Assembly (NCBI GenBank): GCA_024275565.1
Contig: JAJRYY010000144.1
Location: forward strand, 1 to 38,608
Origin: Planctomycetota bacterium
Lineage (GTDB): Bacteria; Planctomycetota; Phycisphaerae; UBA1845
Direction of reading: 5' to 3'
DNA length: 38,608 nt
Below the pieces are notes generated by a model. That model did not search any database and was not told where the DNA came from. It was given only the letters and a program-made list of their open reading frames with translations. A program made the position numbers and the translations under genes. This document shows positions 34,372 to 38,608 of this stretch, one piece after another. Each line of letters opens with the position of its first letter. Within the stretch, counting starts at the first letter, position 1.

Positions 34372-34797
34372 ATGAGCAATGACATCCTGATCGTCGATGA
34401 CTCAGCCACCATCAGATCGATGGTAAAACGAACCGTGAGGATGATAGGCCTCGACGTCAGAGAACTGTATGAGGCTGCAAATGGCATTGAGGCACTCGCG
34501 CAACTGAGCGAACATGACATGGCCGTCATGCTCGTCGACATAAACATGCCAAGAATGAACGGCATACAACTCCTGACAAGAATGAAGCAGAACGAAAAAC
34601 TCAAGGATATTCCAATTGTGATCGCCTCGACCGAGGGAAGTCAGCAGCGGATCGAGCAACTCAGAGAACTTGGCGTAGCTGGATACGTCAGAAAACCTTT
34701 CCAGCCGGAGCAGCTGCGCGAAGTGCTTAAACCCATTTTGGGAGTAACAAAAAATGCTGGATCAGAAAACAACGACATTGACGACGGTTCTTTCTGA
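34372..34797 (+). CDS. cheY: Response regulator CheY
   Basis: The 141-residue receiver domain has D9/D10 (IVDDS), phosphoacceptor Asp56 (LVDINMPRMNG), Ser86 (VIAST) and Lys108 (VRKPF), as in CheY. There is no output domain, but a 15-residue acidic tail (NAGSENNDIDDGSF) is longer than in E. coli CheY. The ATG at 34372 has GGAG 8 bases upstream. The last 44 bases overlap the start of the CheX-like gene. CheA phosphorylates CheY; the target in this organism is unknown because no flagellar or pilus gene is in view. Confidence 0.93.
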   Translation: MSNDILIVDDSATIRSMVKRTVRMIGLDVRELYEAANGIEALAQLSEHDMAVMLVDINMPRMNGIQLLTRMKQNEKLKDIPIVIASTEGSQQRIEQLRELGVAGYVRKPFQPEQLREVLKPILGVTKNAGSENNDIDDGSF

Positions 34798-35236
34798 GGT
34801 ACTCGCAAACCTCGCATTCATGTTCACAGGAGAGGGCGAACTGGACCCACCCGTCGGTGAACAATGGCTGGAAACAGTCATAAGTTACCAGGGATCGGCG
34901 TCAGGCTCGCTCCACCTGACCACAACAGCAGCCTTTGCAACAAGCCTGGCGACGAACCTGCTCGGAACGGCATCGGATGAAGAAACCTCAGAACAGGAAG
35001 CACGCGACGCTATTCAGGAATTCATGAACATTGTCTGCGGACAATTCGTCACAGCCCTCTACGGAACCGAGGACGTATTCAATCTCACCATCCCCGAAGT
35101 AATGGAATTACCCACAACACCCGACCTGGCCGACCCGGAGGACCAGTCAGAAGACATCGCGATCATGTCAGTCGACAACCAGTGGATACAGTTGCTCCAT
35201 GCACGGTGCGATGAAAAGCAAATCCCTGAGGTGTAG
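34754..35236 (+). CDS. cheX: CheX-like chemotaxis phosphatase
   Basis: The 160-residue protein resembles CheX/CheC-type CheY-P phosphatases. Its central helix carries the ExxN pair (DAIQEFMNIVCGQF, E89 and N92), which positions the attacking water on CheY-P. The N-terminus (LSEVLANLAFMFTGE) and the ending around DNQWIQLLHARCDE fit the fold. GGGAG lies upstream of the ATG. It overlaps cheY by 44 bases, so kinase output and its quenching are made together. Only one ExxN helix is evident, as in CheX, so CheX is more likely than CheC. Confidence 0.82.
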   Translation: MLDQKTTTLTTVLSEVLANLAFMFTGEGELDPPVGEQWLETVISYQGSASGSLHLTTTAAFATSLATNLLGTASDEETSEQEARDAIQEFMNIVCGQFVTALYGTEDVFNLTIPEVMELPTTPDLADPEDQSEDIAIMSVDNQWIQLLHARCDEKQIPEV

Positions 35237-35280
35237 CACGCACAAATCCCCGCGGAGCAGCACGGAATGAGAGTCGGTCC

Positions 35281-36129
35281 ATGAATATAAAAACTGAAAT
35301 AAAAGATCTGACGCCTGCAGAATATCAGCTCTTCAGAAAACTCGTCTATAAAAAAAGCGGGATCAACCTCGGCGACGAGAAAATGCAGCTCTTGAAATCT
35401 CGCCTCGGAAGACAAATGCGGCAGGGGGGGTTCCACGCCTACAGAGCATACTATGACCATGTCGTAAATGATCAGACAGGCAGTGAACTCAGCGCATTAC
35501 TCGACGCCATTTCGACCAACACAACGCACCTCTTCAGAGAGCAGTCACACTTCGATTTTCTCAAAAAGACCATCCATCAATGGGCGGATGACCCGAAATG
35601 GTGCAATGAAAACACAACACTCCGCATCTGGAGCGCAGGCTGCTCCAGCGGAGAGGAACCCTACTCCATCGCAATGGTTGTACACGACGCATTAAAAACG
35701 CACACAAACATACAACCCAGGATACTCGCGACGGACCTTTCAACGCAAATGCTGCGCAAGGCAAAACTCGGGCAATTCCAGCCCCACCGCGTGGGAACAG
35801 TACCATCCACACTCGGGAAACGCTATCTCAGAAAGGTGGATGGGGAAAATGAGTCCATGTTGCAGGTCATACCCGAACTATCCAGACTGATCACATTCTC
35901 CCGGTTCAATCTGATGACCCCCACCTTCCCATTTCGGTTCGGATTCCACATGATCTTCTGCCGCAACGTGATGATCTATTTCGATCGCCCCACGCAGACC
36001 GCTCTGGTGGAACGCTATGCAAAACATTTAATTCCCGGAGGATACCTGCTGATCGGACACTCAGAGAGTCTAAACAGCATTGAACACCCATTAACCTATG
36101 TGGAACCAACCATATACAGAAAGAAATAA
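35281..36129 (+). CDS. cheR: Chemoreceptor methyltransferase CheR
   Basis: CheR methylates receptor glutamates with SAM. The 282-residue protein has the N-terminal helical domain (YQLFRKLVYKKSGINLGDEK, AISTNTTHLFRE) and the methyltransferase fold (LRIWSAGCSSGEEPYSIAM for SAM, ILATDLSTQML, FHMIFCRNVMIYFD, GGYLLIGHSESL). The length is normal. The ribosome-binding site is weak (GAGAG). It follows cheX and precedes cheB, the receptor demethylase, giving the adaptation pair in one operon. Confidence 0.94.
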   Translation: MNIKTEIKDLTPAEYQLFRKLVYKKSGINLGDEKMQLLKSRLGRQMRQGGFHAYRAYYDHVVNDQTGSELSALLDAISTNTTHLFREQSHFDFLKKTIHQWADDPKWCNENTTLRIWSAGCSSGEEPYSIAMVVHDALKTHTNIQPRILATDLSTQMLRKAKLGQFQPHRVGTVPSTLGKRYLRKVDGENESMLQVIPELSRLITFSRFNLMTPTFPFRFGFHMIFCRNVMIYFDRPTQTALVERYAKHLIPGGYLLIGHSESLNSIEHPLTYVEPTIYRKK

Positions 36130-36184
36130 TACAAAATGCTAATCACAATCTGGCTGAGACCGTCATGGAACCGACACAGGGCAT

Positions 36185-36227
36185 GAGGAGCAGGACGTGA
36201 AGAGTAGGTCGTGAGGAGCAGGACGTG
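36185..36227 (+). promoter_or_regulatory. Triplicated Shine-Dalgarno/GTG unit before cheB, with two 5-codon mini-ORFs
   Basis: A 14-bp unit lies at 36185-36198, 36199-36212 and 36213-36226; the first and third copies are identical (GAGGAGCAGGACGT). Each gives a purine-rich site followed by GTG. The first GTG (36197) reads GTG-AAG-AGT-AGG-TCG-TGA; the second (36211) reads GTG-AGG-AGC-AGG-ACG-TGA; the third (36225) starts cheB. Each TGA overlaps the next GTG as GTGA. Because 14 is not a multiple of three, the three starts lie in different frames. Confidence 0.75.
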
Positions 36228-37304
36228 AGTGAGGACAAGTCAATTAAGGTCTTGATTGTGGATGACTCACCGACCGTGCGAGCAGTGCTGTCACGCGCGC
36301 TGTCCAACGAACCCGATATCTCTGTGGTCGGTGAGGCAAAAGATCCGTTCCACGCCCGGGAACTCATCATCGAGCACCGCCCAAATGTCATAATCCTCGA
36401 CATAGAAATGCCCAGAATGGACGGGCTTACCTTCCTGAAAAAGCTCCAGGCCCATTATCCCGTTCCGGTCATCATGTGCAGCGGCGTCGCAGCGACAGAC
36501 AATCATACCGCCCTGAAAGCCATCGAACTTGGCGCGATCGATTTCGTCGCAAAACCACAATCTGGAAGCAGCATCGCTCTGCGACGCCTTAGCGAGGACC
36601 TCGCCGATAAAATCCGGGCAGCCGCAGTAGCATCGCCGGTCCGCCCGACCATCCCGGCGAAAACAACCATAAAACAGCGTTCTTTTCGGTCCAGCGGGTT
36701 GGACCCCAGGCGATTCCTCGTCGCGATAGGCGCCTCCACTGGCGGCACGGAAGCAATCAAGGAGTTGCTGATGCGCGTCCCTCCAGATTTTCCGCCCGTC
36801 GCGATAGTACAGCACATGCCGGCAGGATTCACAAAATCCTTCGCAGATCGGCTGAATCAATACTCCCAGATGACCGTGACGGAAGCGGTCGATGGAGACA
36901 TGCTCGAACCCGGTCGAGCATTCGTCGCTCGCGGCGAATTGCAGATGCGCGTCTACCGAAGTGGAAACCAGTTACACATCAGTTATGGGACGGATGAACT
37001 GGTCAACCGCCATTGCCCAAGCGTCGATGTCCTGTTCGATTCGGTCGCCGACCAGGTGGGATCCCGCGCCGTGGGCGTGCTTCTGACAGGCATGGGAGCA
37101 GATGGCGCCAAGGGACTGCTCAATATGAAGGAACGCAATGCCGTCACGATCGCCCAGAGTCAGGATTCGTGCGTCGTGTACGGGATGCCAAAAGTCGCAG
37201 CCGATCTTGGAGCAGCCCAGCATGTGGTCGCGCCAGGGGATGTCCCGGATACCGTGGTCGCAGCACTCCAGAAACGAGTCAAACGGGCGGCAGTCCATCG
37301 TTGA
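36225..37304 (+). CDS. cheB: Chemoreceptor methylesterase/deamidase CheB
   Basis: CheB removes receptor methyl groups when its receiver domain is phosphorylated by CheA. The 359-residue protein has a receiver domain (IVDDSPTVRA, phospho-Asp59 in ILDIEMPRMDG, VAKPQ) and a methylesterase domain with the catalytic triad S171 (VAIGASTGG), H197 (IVQHMPAGF) and D293 (LLTGMGADGA). The linker is about 45 residues. The GTG start at 36225 is the third of a repeated Shine-Dalgarno/GTG unit. It is the last gene of the che operon; a perfect 17-bp hairpin lies 56 bases after the stop. Confidence 0.95.
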   Translation: MSEDKSIKVLIVDDSPTVRAVLSRALSNEPDISVVGEAKDPFHARELIIEHRPNVIILDIEMPRMDGLTFLKKLQAHYPVPVIMCSGVAATDNHTALKAIELGAIDFVAKPQSGSSIALRRLSEDLADKIRAAAVASPVRPTIPAKTTIKQRSFRSSGLDPRRFLVAIGASTGGTEAIKELLMRVPPDFPPVAIVQHMPAGFTKSFADRLNQYSQMTVTEAVDGDMLEPGRAFVARGELQMRVYRSGNQLHISYGTDELVNRHCPSVDVLFDSVADQVGSRAVGVLLTGMGADGAKGLLNMKERNAVTIAQSQDSCVVYGMPKVAADLGAAQHVVAPGDVPDTVVAALQKRVKRAAVHR

Positions 37305-37312
37305 TGAAGGCT

Positions 37313-37360
37313 GAAGTGACACTGAACTGCGCTAAAGAAGTGACACTGAATAGCGCAAAA
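37313..37360. repeat. Two copies of a 24-bp tandem repeat after cheB
   Basis: Units at 37313-37336 and 37337-37360 share GAAGTGACACTGAA and a variable remainder that ends in a run of As. They lie between the cheB stop and the terminator hairpin. Confidence 0.75.
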
Positions 37361-37399
37361 GAACCGGGTCGCTCGATATGAAATCGAGCGACCCGGTTC
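37361..37399 (-). terminator. Perfect 17-bp hairpin, probable bidirectional terminator
   Basis: Bases 37361-37377 (GAACCGGGTCGCTCGAT) pair perfectly with 37383-37399 around a 5-nt loop (ATGAA). On the minus strand a TTTT run follows (AAAA at 37357-37360 on the plus strand), so it ends transcription of the minus-strand secreted gene. On the plus strand the run after the stem is weak (CGAAAATT), so for the che operon it is at best a partial terminator. Confidence 0.78.
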
Positions 37400-37466
37400 G
37401 AAAATTCTACTGCTTCCCAGATCGCGTGCGAACTACGCCCACGCGCGATCTGAAGATCGGTTCAGC

Positions 37467-38608
37467 TTAGAGGCAATCGAGCAGTTCGCCCTGCCATACC
37501 TGAGTGGCGGTACCGGAACCGAACCACAGCTGACGCCAGCGGAGGAGATCCAATGCCTGGATGTTGCCGTTGCGGTCGATGTCGTAGTAGTCTTCGATGA
37601 CACCCTGACCTGGAGCTGCGATCGTACCGCTGACAGCCTGACGCATGCGGAGCAGGTCGAGGGGCTGTACGCGGCCGTTGTTGTCGACGTCTGCCGGCAG
37701 GAATCCGATGGTGATCGTGTTGTTCGCACCAATGGCAGTACCTGCACAGGTGTTCTCGACGTTTGCCGTGATCGTGGTGCAACCGAGCGAGAGGGTGCGG
37801 TCGAGTATGAGCGTGACGGTGGTGTTGTCCTCAGTGACGAGTGCGGTCACGTTCGGGGCTGCTCCACCAGCGGTCTGGCTGACAGCGAAATCGCTTGCAC
37901 TAAGTGCTCCACCGCCGAGGGACTGAACTTCGACATTGAACTCGATTGTGACTTCGTCGATGCCAAGGTTTACATCGGTGCCGTTGGTTGACTCTCTGCG
38001 GGCGTCGATGAAGCCATCAAATGCACGATCAGCAAAGGAGATGCCAGCCATGCCTTCGCGGAATGCAGGGGCTGCACAGTCGGCGACGTCGATATCGACG
38101 GATCCAACGATGACGGTGTCAGCGGCTTCGACCGGGTAGATCGCGAAAGCACCTGGTGTCGCACCCTGCGAGATCGCATTGGCGAGCAGGTTGGAGATGC
38201 TGAGTGTGTAGGTTCCTTCGGTGGTGCCTTCCGGGAAGGTGATCGTGCCTTCGAAGATGAGCTGTCCGTCGTGTCCGACGTTGAGGCTGATGTTCTCGGC
38301 TGATGGGAACGCCAGGAAGGGATCGGCTGCCGGGTTGTTACCGATGGTGTTCTGTGCGCCACCGGCCTGTAGGACGTCGTTTCCGACCGGGGTTCCGCCG
38401 TAGTTTGCGTCGTACCCGAGCGGCTGGGCGAAGTTGTCCATGCTTCCGTCAGTGGGTGTCGTGAGCGTCATGGCAGTGCCAAGATTGATAGCATCGGGAC
38501 CGGACATGCTGAAGTCCATGCTGATGAATGCGAGGCCGTCGTTGTCGTCCGTGAGGTCGCCCATGATGGTGAAGTCGATGGGTACACCCGTTGTGGCGGA
38601 ACTCGGAG
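37467..38608 (-). CDS. Secreted protein with type I dockerin-like C-terminus (N-terminus outside window)
   Basis: The frame is open to the window edge, so the start and signal peptide are missing; an internal Met at 38564 is not the start. The visible 380 residues begin with a beta-rich domain (TDDNDGLAFISMDFSMSG) like cohesin-type or similar extracellular domains, a middle with DAINLGTAMTL and TYTLSISNLLANAI, and a second beta domain (INEVTIEFNVEV-like, GIDEVTIEFNVEVQSL). The C-terminus has two calcium-loop repeats, DVDNNGRVQPLDLLRMRQ and DIDRNGNIQALDLLRWRQ, a classic dockerin-like pair. It lacks the Cys pair of the three beta-helix proteins. A surface or complex-bound exoprotein is inferred. 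Confidence 0.75.
   Translation of the reverse strand, partial: PSSATTGVPIDFTIMGDLTDDNDGLAFISMDFSMSGPDAINLGTAMTLTTPTDGSMDNFAQPLGYDANYGGTPVGNDVLQAGGAQNTIGNNPAADPFLAFPSAENISLNVGHDGQLIFEGTITFPEGTTEGTYTLSISNLLANAISQGATPGAFAIYPVEAADTVIVGSVDIDVADCAAPAFREGMAGISFADRAFDGFIDARRESTNGTDVNLGIDEVTIEFNVEVQSLGGGALSASDFAVSQTAGGAAPNVTALVTEDNTTVTLILDRTLSLGCTTITANVENTCAGTAIGANNTITIGFLPADVDNNGRVQPLDLLRMRQAVSGTIAAPGQGVIEDYYDIDRNGNIQALDLLRWRQLWFGSGTATQVWQGELLDCL

Overview
The window looks like a chromosomal segment of a planctomycete, most likely Phycisphaerae-like and probably uncultured. This is inferred from three secreted beta-helix proteins that end in paired Asp-rich, dockerin-like loops with a shared Cys pair, a J-like domain of the kind common in planctomycetes, and mid-range GC. 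Lineage was not tested by any search. No rRNA, tRNA, CRISPR array, transposase or phage gene was seen.

Positions 1-12,600 hold mostly single housekeeping genes. In order they are a truncated secreted protein, a TIM-barrel sugar-phosphate isomerase-like protein, a PHP phosphoesterase, queE-queD (queuosine precursor synthesis), FxsA-like and DUF423 membrane proteins, two tandem paralogous beta-helix exoproteins, mutY with a small zinc-ribbon membrane protein, a flavin reductase-like protein and a fumarylacetoacetate hydrolase-family enzyme. Positions 12,570-21,833 hold a third beta-helix exoprotein (pectate-lyase-like fold), a Ski2-like helicase, an SMR/EamA-like membrane protein, an ATP-grasp enzyme, an AlkD-like DNA glycosylase, a small DUF4870-like membrane protein, an LPP20-like secreted protein and a quinone-oxidoreductase-like MDR enzyme. 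The intergenic spaces carry REP-like hairpins and many two- or three-copy short tandem repeats that are mostly unrelated to each other in sequence.

Positions 22,144-24,971 encode an Hsp70 whose stop codon overlaps the start of a J-domain protein with two FHA domains. This looks like a dedicated chaperone pair.

Positions 24,968-37,304 form one chemosensory locus. A cheW and a large MCP lie on the minus strand. Diverging from them is Rrf2 regulator - cheA - cheW - MarR-like regulator - cheD - HDOD - cheY - cheX-like - cheR - cheB. No flagellar or pilus gene is in view, so the output is unknown. Points that stand out are a two-copy MshEN-like motif (known elsewhere as a c-di-GMP-binding element) between P1 and P3 of CheA, a stop codon just before the conserved C-terminal helix of the second CheW, two Cys-containing regulators inside the operon (one with its stop overlapping the cheA start), and a triplicated Shine-Dalgarno/GTG unit in front of cheB that makes two overlapping 5-codon mini-ORFs. 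The window ends with a minus-strand secreted protein with a type I dockerin-like tail, cut by the window edge.
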